Of a DNA stretch of 64,000 nucleotides, positions 32,444-45,038 are shown piece after piece. The stretch comes from Omphiscola glabra (taxonomy: Eukaryota; Mollusca; Gastropoda; Lymnaeidae), in contig OZ024798.1 of NCBI GenBank assembly GCA_964017045.1, positions 24,765,347 to 24,829,346 of the forward strand, in the 5' to 3' direction. A model generated the notes under the pieces. It was not told the origin of the DNA. It was given only the letters and a program-made list of their open reading frames with translations, and made no database searches. Each line of letters opens with the position of its first letter. Positions within the stretch are counted from its first letter, which is position 1. Made by a program: the position numbers and the translations under genes.

Positions 32444-33888
32444 TTTGCACAGTCGTCGAAATTCACAGCGCGCTACACACTTTGACTTTGTGTACGAAAG
32501 TAAGCCTACTTCTATTAATAACGTTTTGTGTTGACCTGAACTTGGCCTCTAACTTGAAACTGAATCGCAGGCTCGCAGCCCGATGTTCAAGGCCATTAAA
32601 GCAGGCTGTTTACATTTTTGGAACCCGCAACCCCCCCACACACACCCCCCCTCCACTCCCCGTGACGTTGCTACGGCTGGTGGCACCCGATGCGGTAACC
32701 TCATTGTGTCACCCCCTCACCGCGAATTCCAGGATGGATTTCTTCTTGTTAAAATAACTGCACAGTATAACAATGGCAAGAATAAAAACAAATTAATTGA
32801 AGGTCAGGTGGTAAATGTATTTTAGAACTGTAACAACATACATTATAATTATAGTTATTTATTCATTCAATTCACTTTTTTAAAATTAATTAAATAAATT
32901 TAAATTAATTATTAAAATATATTAGAAAATTTTGTAAAATATAATTTTGTTATTTCTATAAATGGGTAAAAAATCATTTTTTAAAAAGGGTTTTTAATTT
33001 TTACAAGATTCGAATAATTGTACTTAGAATCGCTCGACCACATCGTCTTTGTGACTTTGGTAGGCCTATACGTGGAAAGATCTATTTCTCAGAAGTTTTC
33101 GGACCTAATTATAGGGTCACCTTATTTCGAACGAATCAACTTTGAACTTTTAACAAAGCACGAATTTTGATTTTTTACATGTGTGGGAAATGTACGTGTG
33201 ATTGGTTATCATTTCATGAAATTTAGTTCGACCAAGCAGTGCGTGCTGTGTTAGACCGAGCAGTGCGTGCTGTGTTAGACCGAGCAGTGCGTGCTGTGTT
33301 AGACCGAGCAGTGTGTGCTGTGTTAGACCAAGCAGTGCGTGCTCTGTGAATATGCAATTTTTCAATCTGAGTCACCCCTTGATATGGTGTCACCTGGTGC
33401 GGTCCGCAACCCCTAACTACGCCACTGCCCCACTCCCCTCAAAACCAAAAAATAATAAAAAATAATAATAAATAAAAACTCACCTCATACAATTAAATTT
33501 GAAGTCAAAATCCGAATGAGGAAAATGATGTCACACAAATTTCGCCAATTTTTGTCCCCCCCCCCCCCACCCTCCTTTTTCCACCCATCGTCACAAAAAG
33601 TTAGACCCACCCCCAAATATAACGTGACAAATCTCTGCAACCCACACACACAACAAAAATAGCTCCGTCCACTACAGACTACTTTCTTTTACAAACCTGC
33701 AAAAAATTCCCCTCTCGTGAATATCAAATTACTGCGATTTTGTCAGATTCATTTCCTTAGAACAGTGGTTCTGAACCAAGGGTGAAAGCACCCCCCCCCC
33801 CTTTTCTGAGGTGTGGAAGCGCCAGAAAATTGTATTTGATACTATTGCTAGTTTTTGCATCCTTTTAAAAAAAAAAACATAATTAAAA
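32444..33888. other. 5' flank of gene A and intergenic DNA
   Basis: The first 150 bp upstream of the gene A start share short matches with the flank of gene B (GCTACACACT in both), so a conserved promoter is likely, though no clear TATA box was seen. The rest is AT-rich with C-rich homopolymer runs. A possible hAT left end, CAGTGGTTCTGAACC, is at about 33763 without a matching right end. Confidence 0.45.
33225..33345 (+). repeat. 24-bp minisatellite, 5 copies
   Basis: The unit is GACCGAGCAGTGCGTGCTGT plus GTTA. Confidence 0.9.
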
Positions 33889-34074
33889 CAGTGGCGTAGT
33901 GAGGGGGGCAAGAGGTGGGCATCATGCCCCGGGCGCTACTCACAAAGGGGCGCCAAATGGTATATTTTACTATAATATTGTATGGGTTTCGAATAGAGGG
34001 GGGGCGCTAAAAAGGTATTGGGGTGCTAAAAAGGTATTGTGCCCCGGGCGCGAGTTAAGCTCGCTACGCCACTG
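33889..34074. mobile_element. hAT-type MITE, CAGTGGCGTAGC family, copy 2 (186 bp)
   Basis: The ends are CAGTGGCGTAGTGAG and CTCGCTACGCCACTG. The perfect 8-bp target duplication AATTAAAA is at 33881-33888 and 34075-34082. The interior (GGGGCGCTAAAAAGGTATTG, CCCCGGGCGC) is the reverse complement of the copy at 13454-13636. Confidence 0.9.
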
Positions 34075-34082
34075 AATTAAAA

Positions 34083-36420
34083 TAAGTTTTTATTCATTTC
34101 GATTAGCTGTAGTAAATGTTTTTCTGGTGATTTTTTGTTTTTTTCGCATTAACTTTATTGGGTTTTTTTTCCCCCCTTGTCAATAGGAAGTTGATTAAAG
34201 AAATAAAACTAAGATAACTAAATTATTTAATTATTTTCATATTTTAAATTTTATAACAATATAATTTACAGGTTTTTTGTTTGATTGTTTGTTTGTTGTT
34301 GTTTTTTTCGGGGGGTTGGTGGGGGGGGGGGGGGAATTGAGTAGGACTGCAACGCTGTAAAAAGGCCAAAAAAAAATTCCTGCCCTAGAGTATTTACTAG
34401 GATAAACCCCTCCACCCCGTCAACCATTTTTCGGTACTTTCTTTGGCTCATCTTAGTTTCGCCCCTGGAATATATACATATATATGTACACACACACAAA
34501 ACTTAAGGAAAATCTAACTTTTTTTTTGCACATACAGGGCTTTTTGTAGATATCATAAAAAGGTGCCTGTACGGCCCCTTTGGATCGGGCAGGGAGAAAC
34601 GTAAGATGGGATTTAGGGGGAGGTGGCTCATTGACCCTTAGTAGAACATTTTTAAACAATTGAAAATGCGGAATTGCATTTCGGCACACACCTGAATTTT
34701 ACTTTTGCATCATTCTATCGACGAGCAACAGAAGAGGTGTTAGTGTAAATTAGGGAGCCCTTGATGTGGTTGCGTCCATACAAATCCTTAATTTTTAGTT
34801 GGCGTAGGAAGGGGTGCGGGGGAGGGGGCGCGGTGCACATTTTATTTATATTCAGGGGTGGATTTTCAACCATAGTACGCATAGTAGACCTAATGTAATA
34901 TTTTATAACTTTGTATATATAATTTCATTTGATATACACTTGGGCCCTGTAACCCCAAACATCAATAACCTAACCCGTCTCGTGGGCCCTGTAACCCCAA
35001 ACATCAATAACCTAACCCGTCTCGTGGGCCCTGTAACCCCAAACATCAATAACCTAACCCGTCTCGTGGGCCCTGTAACCCCCGCGGCAGCAGTGGGCAT
35101 CTGATATTTATTGGACCTAGAGTTGTGAGGTGGGTGGAAAAAATACGCTATTAACTTTGAATCCAAGAGCCACAAAACTTAAAATTGTCATGGGTTGTTG
35201 GGTTTTTTTTTCCTTTCTTTTTGTGGAAGGAATGTTTTATTTTTATTTTTTTAAAGTTATTTATTAATTAAGTTAAGTAGTTAACCCCAAAAGTACGATT
35301 TAAAAAAGCAAAAGCCACGTGACTTTTGTTTTGTTTTAAAAATATGTGTATAACACAACCAGGCCAAGCAGAGCCGTCGCTTGACATTTCATGGCCGCCT
35401 TGTAACTTTTCGTTTTCGTCCTCCCCAACTTTCCATTCAATGTTGATAATTTAAAAAAAGTGTCCACATCACAACTTTAAGCCCCTGAAGTATCCGAGGC
35501 CAAGTGCAGCTGTAAGGGTTGCGAGGCCCACACTATGGCTTTGAGGTTAACTTACACCTACATTTTTAACTAGCATCTATTCCGTTGTTCTACGATTAGT
35601 TGAAGAATGTAGCAAATCTACATTCAGGTATTTGCTAAACTGAATTCTTGCATTTTGCATGTATCAACAATTTTCTGGCAAATTGAAATTTTAAGGGGCG
35701 AGAATAAGCTAGGTAAAAAAAGCATACCCTCAAAGGTAATCCAAATAAAAATGAATTTATTTCTTGTTGGACTGGGCGGATTTAGAGATGCTATTGATCG
35801 TAATTATGGCTAATTTTGGCTCTTCCCACTCGGAAAGTCTACAATGCCCCTCAAAATCGTCTGGGAGAATCACCGAATTCAAGTATGCGCCAAAATAAAT
35901 CTCTGCATTTATAATTTGCATGACAGTCTTTGGCAGCCCCAATTTCTGCACACGCCTTCCTTCATGCTGATCAATGTGACAGTGCGGGTGTTGAATATAA
36001 GCTTGTGCCACATGATCACCGTGGGGAATGCCACAAAATGATGAAATTCTGTCTGTGTATGGCACTGGGCACCAAAATGCCTCCCTAGACTCTTATAAAA
36101 TGTCTTGCCCCGATTAAAATTAAATAAACACTGAATTCAGGCGTACTCCAAAATGCACCTCTTGATTTTAAAATAACCCAGAATTTTCTGGAGGAGGTTC
36201 CCCAGACCCATCTTTTGCACAAGAGGCATCGGCACCCTTAATTTCCGCCCTACTTTCCGATAAAAATTATCGGCAATTTTGGTGCCGACAGATAAACGGC
36301 CAAGCGGCACATGTATTATAGTTTCAGTGCCACCATAGGTGGGACAAGATTTTTGTCGCACTTCCTTTCATGATTCAAATTATGCAGTCTGTTTGAATTT
36401 CACCCCTCCATAAAAAGAAA
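34083..36420. other. Intergenic DNA between genes A and B
   Basis: No recognisable gene. The minus frames at 35757-36065 and 36137-36361 have no recognisable domain and seem to be two diverged copies of one another (both contain GAATTCA followed by CCAAAAT and later CTTTTGCACA or TTTCTGCACA type sequence). They are probably an unclassified repeat. Confidence 0.4.
34942..35082 (+). repeat. 42-bp tandem repeat, 3.4 copies
   Basis: The unit is GGGCCCTGTAACCCCAAACA then TCAATAACCTAACCCGTCTC plus GT. The copies are essentially identical. Confidence 0.95.
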
Positions 36421-36449
36421 AAGTGACATAGCTTGACTACACCATTTCT

Positions 36450-36600
36450 ACGTTTCTGGCAGATGCGTAGCTAGAGTGTTTGGTACCAGTGGAAAAGATT
36501 CATTTTTGCCCACCTCCTCCCAACTTTAAAACCCATTATTTTCATCTAAAACACATATGGCGCCCCCGCTTGTCTGTCCCCCCATAACTACGTTTCTGGC
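36450..36600. mobile_element. Possible MITE flanked by a 13-bp direct repeat
   Basis: CTACGTTTCTGGC occurs at about 36449-36461 and again at about 36588-36600. Between them the sequence starts AGATGCGTAGCTAGAG and ends CCATAACTACG, weak inverted ends of the CGTAGC type. It may be a hAT MITE with duplication TTTCTGGC. The exact borders are ambiguous. Confidence 0.4.
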
Positions 36601-36639
36601 CACTTCCACTCCGAGTCCAGCGGAAAGCCATTGATCGTT

Positions 36640-36775
36640 CCGAAATAAAGCATGTGGTGGTGCAGGCCAGGGCCCACGTGGGCTGTACCACTACTGACGA
36701 TGACGTCTGAATGGAAGGATGTGGTGGAGCAGCCAGGGCCCTTCATGGGCTGTAGTGCCATCGATGATGACAAGA
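36640..36775 (+). pseudogene. Two short LINE 3'-end fragments in tandem
   Basis: Two diverged copies of about 60 bp share GATGTGGTGG-like starts, GCCAGGGCCC and TGGGCTGTA, then GATGAC. They resemble the end of the LINE frame at 27196 (AGGCCAAAGCCCTACATGGG before its stop). Only the 3' tip is left. Confidence 0.5.
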
Positions 36776-37377
36776 GATAAACAGTTGACAAGCTCTAGTC
36801 CCTGCAGCTGTTTAAATAAATCTCGAATGATCTAACTGACTTAAACATTTTCGGAAGCACTAATCTAATGAACTCTTTAACTGCCTGGTTGTATTTATTA
36901 GCAAAGCTAACATTTTGATTAACAAAAGCATGAGTCGGGAAGATAAAAGATTATTGTAGAAAACAAACATTTAATGTATAGGTATTTTTTACATGGATTG
37001 TGTATATAATTGAATAGATATAATAAAAGTTGTTGGTTACATGAGATCCTTAACATGATTCAACTGCAAACAAAACATCGCTGCAAACAAAACATCACTT
37101 CAAAAGATTTTTGCCCAAATATTTGTACAACACATTTAAAGAGTAAACCTGGAATAGTGGTGGAGACATTATAGAAGACATTCAATTCATAAACTTAAAC
37201 ATCTGTTAGCAGCCAGAAGTTGTGACATAGAAGCTCGATATTCGAACTCGTGGCTTACCAAAGAGAACTTTCAAAAGAAGTTAAGATATTATCTAATACC
37301 GCCCATAAACTTATTGCTGCCCTTATTCCTGTGTCCACTAGATACCTTTATGTATGAAAAATGTACAGCTTGTAGGG

Positions 37378-37727
37378 CAGGGGTCGGGAACCTATGGCTC
37401 GCGAGCCAGATGTGGCGCTATTGATGGCTGCATCTGGCTCGCAGGCAAATGTTTGATTATATAAAAAAAAATATTTCTTTAGACTCCTTTGATCTACATA
37501 TTAATTGCATATCAACATTTCATTCTACAAATGAGCTAAAGTCTACTGCAGCTCAGCATCAGAAGTGATAAAGGAGATAAACTCTGCTGACCTAAATTGA
37601 AATTACACAAAATGCACACATTTACTTGAATTTTTAGATTTAAACATAATGTATGGCTCTCACAGAATTACTTTTCAAAATATGTGGTGTCCATGGCTCT
37701 CTCAGACAAAACGGTTCCCGACCCCTG
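37378..37727. mobile_element. hAT-type MITE (350 bp) in the 3' flank of gene B, 8-bp duplication
   Basis: The ends are CAGGGGTCGGGAACC and GGTTCCCGACCCCTG, perfect inverted repeats. The target duplication TTGTAGGG is at 37370-37377 and 37728-37735. The matching place in the flank of gene A (near 22376; GTACAGCTTGCAGGGGG) is an empty site. Confidence 0.9.
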
Positions 37728-37822
37728 TTGTAGGGGATAACAACAAAAATCAATGGCTAAGTCAATTATACACCATTACAAGTCTATTTAAGCACAACAC
37801 TTGGCCTCTCTTTGAAAACATT

Positions 37823-40800
37823 TTATAAATTCAATGGGCTCAGCGGCTGTCTGTTCTTTATTAAATCTGCCGCTTTTTCAGCAATCATGATTGTTGGAGC
37901 ATTTGTGTTGCCGGATATAATCCAGGGCATGATGGATGCATCCACCACACGTAATCCTGAGATCCCATGCACTCTGGAAAAAGTTAAAGAAAAGAATTTT
38001 TATTTAAATCATATTGCACATTAGTAATTAGGCTTAATCTCTTTCTCAACAAAATTCTTCGGCTAGCTTAATACATACAAATCTATAATAGTTGTGGCTA
38101 AATGTTTATAAGAATATAAGTTTTTTTCCTTCAATGTAATGTTTTCTGCTCATAAAAAGAAAAAAAAATTTAAAGGTTAAAGATGGGAATTTAATGATAT
38201 CTAGTGGATAAATACTGTCATACCCATTAACATATACATAACATAGAAAGGATATGTATTTTACAGACTATTCGACGCACTTTTTTCTTCGAAAAATTGC
38301 ATCCTTAATTCAGGTGCATCCTATACTCGTAATTAATATAAAAAAATTTTTTTTTTTAAATTGCTTAAAATTTAAGGTGCATTTTTATAGTTCATAACGT
38401 CATATAGTCCGTAAAATACGGTAGTTAGAGATGAAGGACATACCTTAGGTTAGAATCCACTACAGCTGTAGGATCTCCCCTCGGCCCCATCTTGCATGTA
38501 CCAGCAGGATGGTAAGATGTTAGTGGTCTGTGTCTGACCAAGCATTCCCAGTACTCATGCGACTTGTATCTGTGATCTTGACATGGGAAGGCAGCTCTCT
38601 TCTCAGACAACTCGGCTCCAATGCCCTTCATAACATCAGCGCTGATGATTTTCTCACACTCCTGGATACCTGTTGACTATGATGTCAGTTTTTTTGAACT
38701 TTTGTTTATGTATTTAAATTTTAATCGTTTGGTCATAAATTTTAACGAATTAAAAACAGTCTTCCTGTTAAAATAAAATACAATTTTTAATTATTGCTTA
38801 AAACAGAATGAGGGATTTGGGGTTGGGGGCAGGGATGTACATTAATTTAATAGCTTTTACCCCTACCATCAACATTAAAGCCAGGGCATTAATGGAATTC
38901 TTCAAATTTTTTACAATGAGCCAATAATACCAGGCAAATTTACATAAATTTGTAATCAATGGTACTTAATATAATTTTGTTTAACGAACTTCTTATTTAA
39001 ATATCTTTTCTCCAAAAAAATATTTGAACAATTTTATTTGCAACAAGAAAGGTATTTAAAGCAATGTTTAAGAATCTCTTATCACCACAAGTCAATTTTG
39101 GTAACTTTCAAAAGAAATTTTTCATCACCTCGAATTAAAACTTCCACGTCATTCTGTTTGTCCATATAATTAGCTTGTATCAAAGGGTAATCAAATGGAT
39201 CGCTGGATTGAAGAGTTATCTTCCCTGTACTTTCTGGACGTAGCAGTGTTGGGGCACACAGGAAACCGTATTTGAACTGGTCCCTGCCTGATAAGTGGGC
39301 ATTTACCTTGAGATCAGTGCAAACTTATTAGGGTTGTTCTAGTAAGGCTTAATAAGAGATTGATTTTTTTTTAAGTATTTTAAATTACGTAGGCCTGCTA
39401 AATTTTTTTTAATGTACACTGCTTTATAGTTAAAATAGTAAAAATATTTACAATAACTTTTAAAAATAAATACAATTTCAATTAAAAACCATATCTGAAC
39501 ATTCAGAATTGATAGCGGATCTCAGTGTTATAAACCATTTTGTTTTCATTAAATAAAACTTTCTGTTACAAGTTTAACATTATAAATGTGCAACATACAT
39601 CTTCAGTGTACTCAAAATTTTTCTTAAAATCGGAGTGTGGCATAATATTAATGAAATGTATCTGTAGGTCAGGCCAATCCTGCTCCCTGGTTTCTGTGGT
39701 TGTACTTTTGAAGGCAAGCAGCTCCACAAAACAAGGGGAAGCCAAAGGACCTGTTTTAGAGTCAAGGAAACACTACTATAAATATGTTTAAAACACAAAA
39801 TATGGGTACTAAATAGACTTTTTAAAGCTAATGTGGCTTTGAAAAAAAATTGAATGGATATTAAGTTTTTAAAAATTATTATAATTTAAATAGCTTTCAA
39901 AATTTATGTTTTCAATAAATAAAGAGAATTGTTCTTGCTGTGCTGTTCCCAAATCATGTCTGTAAAAAAAAAATTTAAGTTTTGAAAGTAAATAACTTTA
40001 TAATAAAAAAATTTTTAACTTGCAAATATTGAAAACAATATTGCTTATGTGACACAATATTCTTTGAACTGCGAAAATCTAGTTTAGTTTAAAGTACTTA
40101 CTGTATATACATTTTTTCTTTTAATTTTCTGTTTAAAGAATAAAATATTTGGGCCTAGATGTCAGCCTTGATTTTTTTAATGTGCATTTTTAATTCTATT
40201 TCACAATCCATCCATATCTTAAGCAACATTACTTCCTATAAATAAATTTTTCTCTATTTCAAGATAATTTATATTGTAAACTTAGATTCTTTGGTATGAT
40301 TTATCAAACGAGTCACTGAAACACATGCACAAGTGGAGTGTTTAAGCCACATAAACATACAAACTTTTCAGTGTTAAATACCTGAACCAAACAACTTGTA
40401 CTGAATGAAGGTCCACACACTGGTCAAGCTGTCCACTGAGATTGTCACAGAATCATTGACCTTGACCCCTACATCAAACAGGATGTGATCTTGAAGGTTC
40501 TCACCCACTGGTAGGTCAGCCACGACAGGTATCTTGGTTGTATGAAGTATGAAAGAAATATGAAATATATAACCAAGAAAAAAAAATACACAACTTAACC
40601 AGTAGATCTATTTAATTGTCCATGTCTTAAATGTAAAAAAAAGCAGTTTCAGCTATTATTAAATTACATTTTTTTTTCCAGATTGAAATTTTACCTTCAA
40701 GTCCTCCAGCTGTTTCTTGGGCCCTATTCCAGATAGCATGAGAATCTGAGGAGACCCAATGGCACCAGCAGATAAAATGACCTCCTTCTGGGCATTGATG

Positions 40801-43800
40801 ACATGTTTTCTTCCATTTCTGATGACTTGTACACCTGTGGCTCGGTGGTTCTCAATGACTACCTTAATTATTAAATTAGTTGTCAAATAAAATAATCTGC
40901 CTAAGACTAAGATGTCTTGTAAACTTATTTATGTTCTTAAAGTGTTTTGCTTTATTTAAGTTTAAATAAAAAATTATTCAGATACATTGCCCACCATACT
41001 GAACCTGATATACATGTAAATAGAGCCTGGCTAACAGAAAAAAAATTAATTAAAATCATATCAGATGTGTAATAATTATTTTTAAAAAATTTTTAAGAAA
41101 AATGAATTGTTTATAAAAAAAATTTAAGAAAATATATTTATATGAAGTATGCTTTCTGTTTGAAATTGATTGTTTACTTCAAACAGAAATCATACTGAGT
41201 GTTTTGAGTTAAATTTTGTAAAATAAATATATTTTTTTAGAAATATATCCCTACCTTAGCCACGTCTGAATGTAGTGCTAATTTACTTTAGTCCCTTTTG
41301 AATGCACTGCTAATTTATCTTAGTCAAATGTGAATGTATTATTAACTTACCTTAGTAAGTCACATGTGAATGTATTGTTAATTTACCTTAGTCATATGTA
41401 AATACAGTAAATACATTGCTAATTTACCTTATTCACATGAGAATTTATTGCTAATTTACCTTAGTCACATGAGAATGTATGGCTACGTGCAAATTTGGTC
41501 TGTCCAGCACTGGGTGTATAAATGCTTGACTAGTTGACCATCGTTGATCATTCTTAAAGTTAACTTGTGAATGGAAGATTCCTATGGCATAAAATATTAC
41601 ATTTTATTACCTTAATTAAAGTGAGTTTTTGAAAAAACAATATTTTTTTTTTAAACGGCACAACCTTGCAATGATGTTTTCAAACTTCTAATAATGGTCT
41701 CAGGAATCCAACAAGTCTTATACTACAAAGATTAAATATAAATTGTTCGCTGTGTGGCAGAGCTGGGTGGCAGAATGGTCTAAACTGGAGTTCAATCCCC
41801 TGTCCCCAGTAAAAGCCTAGACAAGCAAATCAACACCAGCACCCCAGGTGGATGGGACTTGTAAGCCCTTGGATGGCAACTCATGGATAAGACAAAGTCC
41901 GAAATCAATAGTGATTAGTGATAGACCATCGTTTGGCTCAGTCAAAAATTTTAAACTCTGGTTTTAAAGATTCCTGAAATGGAATACTATTCGTTAGAAA
42001 GTGTCCGGCTTTCTACCTATAATTGGTGACATATTTTTTTTTACTTTAAATTTTGTTTGCAGACTAATTAGTGCGTGTAGTGTAGAAATTAGTATATAAC
42101 ATAGGCAAAACTATGGCCGACAGTCCACAAGCGCCGGTTCATATTTCAAAATCAAATAATGTTTTGATAGTTTTGTCAGGAAACATTCTGCAAACTTATC
42201 ACAACGTCGACGGCACTGTATGGCACAGTATGCTTTGGTTGGTGTGGCCGTGGCTTGCTGACTGTTGTCTAAATATAAAACAGCAATACAACAGAAATAA
42301 CTTTAGTTTCTCTCTTGCATTTTCTTTCTTTTTCTTCTTCTTTCTTAATTTTTATTTCAGGAGATCATGATGGCATCATTGGTGATGAGGAGGCTGAGAA
42401 ACAACGCAACGTTTTAAAAAAAAATGAATCAATTTAAATTTAAAGAGCATTAGACGTAAAAACAAATAAAAAATGTGACACAAATTTTCTAATAGTATTA
42501 GGCTGGTGGCCGTACACTTTCTAACCAATAGTATTCTATTTTTAATTTGGGACCGCCGTTCTGTGGAGTGCCGATTTTTTCATTTTATCATATTTTATGA
42601 TTGATGATTGCTGCCCCCCTCAACAGTTAGAACTTCAAGGCCGACAACGGAATTGAAAGCTCGAATATCTTGAAAGATGTGTTTTAACAGCAATAACTGT
42701 CTATCTTTTATGTTCTAATTGAAATAACAGTTACTTCACCTTCCATAGATTTCCCATTGTAGTCCAGATTTTTGGGGTAGCCAACGCTCTGGGCAGCTTG
42801 TATTAGTATGTCATTGATAGGCTGGGATTTGACGCGGTTGATAGTAAACTCCCCTTCCTGGCCATGGTAATCTATTTAAGTACCAATTTGTACAAGTTTT
42901 ATTGCATTTTTATAGCTCTTTTCAATTAATTAGTTGTAAGGCTAATTTGGAGAGATAGGCCCTGACGTCATTTGTGTGTTTTGTCCCTGGTTCCGATTGG
43001 GTCAAAACCCCGGTTCCAATAGGGTCAAAACCCTGGTTCCGATAGGGTCAAAACCCAGGTTCCGATAGGGTCAAAACCCAGGTTAGTGATAAGTTTAGGG
43101 TTCAGGTTAGGTTTAGGGATAGAATTATGGTTCAGGTTAGGTTTAGGGATACATTTAGGACACAAGATGGCGGCCACGGTACTATCTCCCCAAATTTACC
43201 AATTCAAGTTTATAATATCTATGCAATCGATAAAACTAAAGAAATAATTTTTTATACATCTATTTAACAACCTGAATCAAAACCAGAAATGAAGATGCTG
43301 AAAAATAAAATACCTGAGTTTTTAAGATTTTCAATCTGGATGTTCTCAGATTTCTTAAAATAAGGCAAGACATGTCTGTAGCTCCACTGGTCATCCCCCA
43401 AATACCCGGCCCACCTGTCATAGTCGTGTCTTGATCCACGTACGTACTGCATTTCATTGATGCTGCCTGAGCCACCCATGACTTTACCACGGGGCCAGAA
43501 GGAACGCTGTAAAAATTTAATCAAAGAACTTTGCAATGTGATTTAACTAACACATTTAATTGACCATGTCAAGGCAAGAGCCTTAAATGCCAGACATTTT
43601 TATTTACAGATTCATATCAGAAAATATCAATCTGTGCCTTCCTCATTAATTTTTTTAACGATACCTACTCCGTTTTTAAGTCCCTTGAGTGCATTGCTTT
43701 GTGGTTCTGTGTAGTACTGCCAGTCCAGGTCGGTGTTTTGAATGAGTGTTGACAACGCTGGGATTAGCAAAAGTTGGTTGTCGAAGTCGTGGTCACCCGC

Positions 43801-45038
43801 CTCTAGAAGCAGAACCGTGACATTAGGATCTTCAGACAGTCGTCCAGCCACCACACATCCAGCAGAGCCGGCACCAACTGATCAGAGGCCATCATGCAAA
43901 AATTGGAATGACACATTGTACAATATTATCAGTTTCAGAGGAAAGTTTGAAATTATCTCAAAATGAAGCGGTTATTAATTTAAAACATTTGACATTAACC
44001 AATTAATGTAGGCGGCCATGCTGAATCCAATCTACCCCTATGTCCAATTCTAACATTTGCACGGCGGCCTTGCTGAATCCAATCTTCCCCTATGTCCAAT
44101 TCTAACATTTGCACGGCGACCACGCTGAATCCAATCTTCCCCTATGTCCAATTCTAACATTTGCACGGCGGCCTTGCTGAATCCAATCTTCTCCTATGTC
44201 AAATCCTAACATTTGCACGGCGGCCTTGCTGAATCCAATCTTCCCCTATGTCCAATTCTAACATTTGCACGGCGGCCTTGCTGAATCCAATCTTCCCCTA
44301 TGTCCAATTCTAACATGTGCACGGCGGCCTTGCTGAATCCAATCTTCCCCTATGTCCAATTCTAACATTTGCACGGCGGCCACGCTGAATCCCATCTTCC
44401 CCATGTCCAATTCTAACATTTGCACGGCGGCCTTGCTGAATCCAATCTTCCCCTATGTCCAATTCTAACATTTGCACTGCAATAAATATGGGAAACATGA
44501 TTGTATTTAAATTAAAGATTATGTTAACACTAAATAAAACACGCAAGCTCTTAAGGGCCATTTAGTAACCATTTGTAGAGTGAGGCATCCTCAAACGGTT
44601 CAAAGTTCTTAAAGTATTGGCTTGCACAATGACCGATGAGATGTCGCGTCTAATCAAACTGGATATAAATTTGAAATAAAATTATGAGAAATCTGTTACA
44701 GCTTTGGCAGTGCCCCTGTGAGGAAGTCACGGCTTCCTGGGTCACACCGAGGTGAACATTCAGAATCTTGGAACCGCTACTCTTACTCTAACCAATTGAG
44801 AAAGCGAAGCATGCGTGAAGTTTTAATGAGATTTATAAAGACAAAGTAGTGTTTAAAATATTTCGTTCTCTGGTTTTAAATATGAAGAGTACTTACCGAT
44901 GATAAAATCATAACTTTTGTTGAAAGTAGATGTTAACTTTTTACACTGCGCACAGTAGAAAAGGTTTGTGTCAACGATGAAAACTTTGATGAAAACTGCA
45001 GCTGCAAGGATAGCTACGGTGAGTTTTATTGCAGACAT
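37823..45038 (-). CDS. GMC oxidoreductase gene B, 11 exons, 607 aa
   Basis: Exons in transcript order: 44897-45038, 43669-43877, 43314-43506, 42740-42871, 41460-41581, 40695-40862, 40382-40532, 39599-39750, 39129-39306, 38444-38669 and 37823-37973 (stop TAA). Exons 2-11 have exactly the lengths and phases of gene A. The N terminus has a hydrophobic stretch ([18 protein letters not shown]), then YCAQC. The FAD motif is [18 protein letters not shown], signature 1 is [14 protein letters not shown] and signature 2 is [15 protein letters not shown]. The catalytic His is in [10 protein letters not shown] (about residue 536) and the Asn in SGNTNAP. The start aligns with gene A's; an in-frame ATG 30 bp further upstream (45068) would add ten residues. 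The exon 5 donor is followed by a repeat array with decoy donors. The frame is intact, so it is probably functional. The substrate is unknown. Confidence 0.9.
38254..38423. mobile_element. MITE with TGTATTTTAC-type inverted ends, intron 10 of gene B
   Basis: The left end TGTATTTTACAGACTATTCG and the right end reading CATATAGTCCGTAAAATACG are inverted copies with a few mismatches. The interior carries further inverted GACGCAC/GGTGCA-type sequence. The superfamily is not assigned. Confidence 0.6.
41258..41477 (-). repeat. Splice-donor-derived minisatellite after exon 5, gene B (7 units)
   Basis: On the minus strand the end of exon 5 with its donor (CATTCTCATGTGACTAAG|GT) is unit 1. Six more diverged units of about 33 bp follow, with cores TGAATAAGGTAAAT, TGACTAAGGTAAAT, CTTACTAAGGTAAGT, TGACTAAGATAAAT, GGACTAAAGTAAAT and TGGCTAAGGTAGGG. 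Several keep a good donor, and unit 4 (AAGGTAAGT) is a better match to consensus than unit 1. Confidence 0.88.
41755..41960 (+). mobile_element. Possible degenerate tRNA-derived SINE, intron 4 of gene B
   Basis: TGGCAGAATGGT resembles a pol III A box and GGAGTTCAATCCC a B box, but the gap between them is too short for a whole tRNA. The next 170 bp are GC-richer than the intron (ACCCCAGGTGGATGGGACTT). It could be an internally deleted SINE. Confidence 0.35.
42939..43202. mobile_element. MITE with internal minisatellite and telomere-like motifs, intron 3 of gene B
   Basis: The ends are GGCTAATTTGGAGAGATAG and CTATCTCCCCAAATTTACC, inverted repeats with about three mismatches. Inside are four to five copies of a 22-bp unit (GGTTCCGATAGGGTCAAAAC plus CC), then degenerate AGGTTAGGTTTAGGGATA repeats resembling the animal telomere motif TTAGGG. 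Confidence 0.6.
44011..44478 (-). repeat. 52-bp minisatellite, 9 copies, intron 1 of gene B
   Basis: The unit is GGCGGCCTTGCTGAATCCAA then TCTTCCCCTATGTCCAATTC and TAACATTTGCAC. A minority of units carry CACGCT or CATGCT instead of CTTGCT. Confidence 0.95.

Noticed and set aside
35757..36361. Two minus-strand frames (102 and 74 codons) as a small gene
   Set aside because: No recognisable domain or splice-framed partner. The two regions look like diverged copies of one non-coding repeat.
41760..41810. A tRNA gene
   Set aside because: Only weak A- and B-box-like motifs, too close together, with no cloverleaf arms. At best a decayed SINE.
42113..42370. Plus-strand 85-codon frame starting [18 protein letters not shown]
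   Set aside because: It lies antisense within intron 4 of gene B, ends in a pyrimidine tract and has no recognisable domain. Possibly an old transposon fragment, but unsupported.
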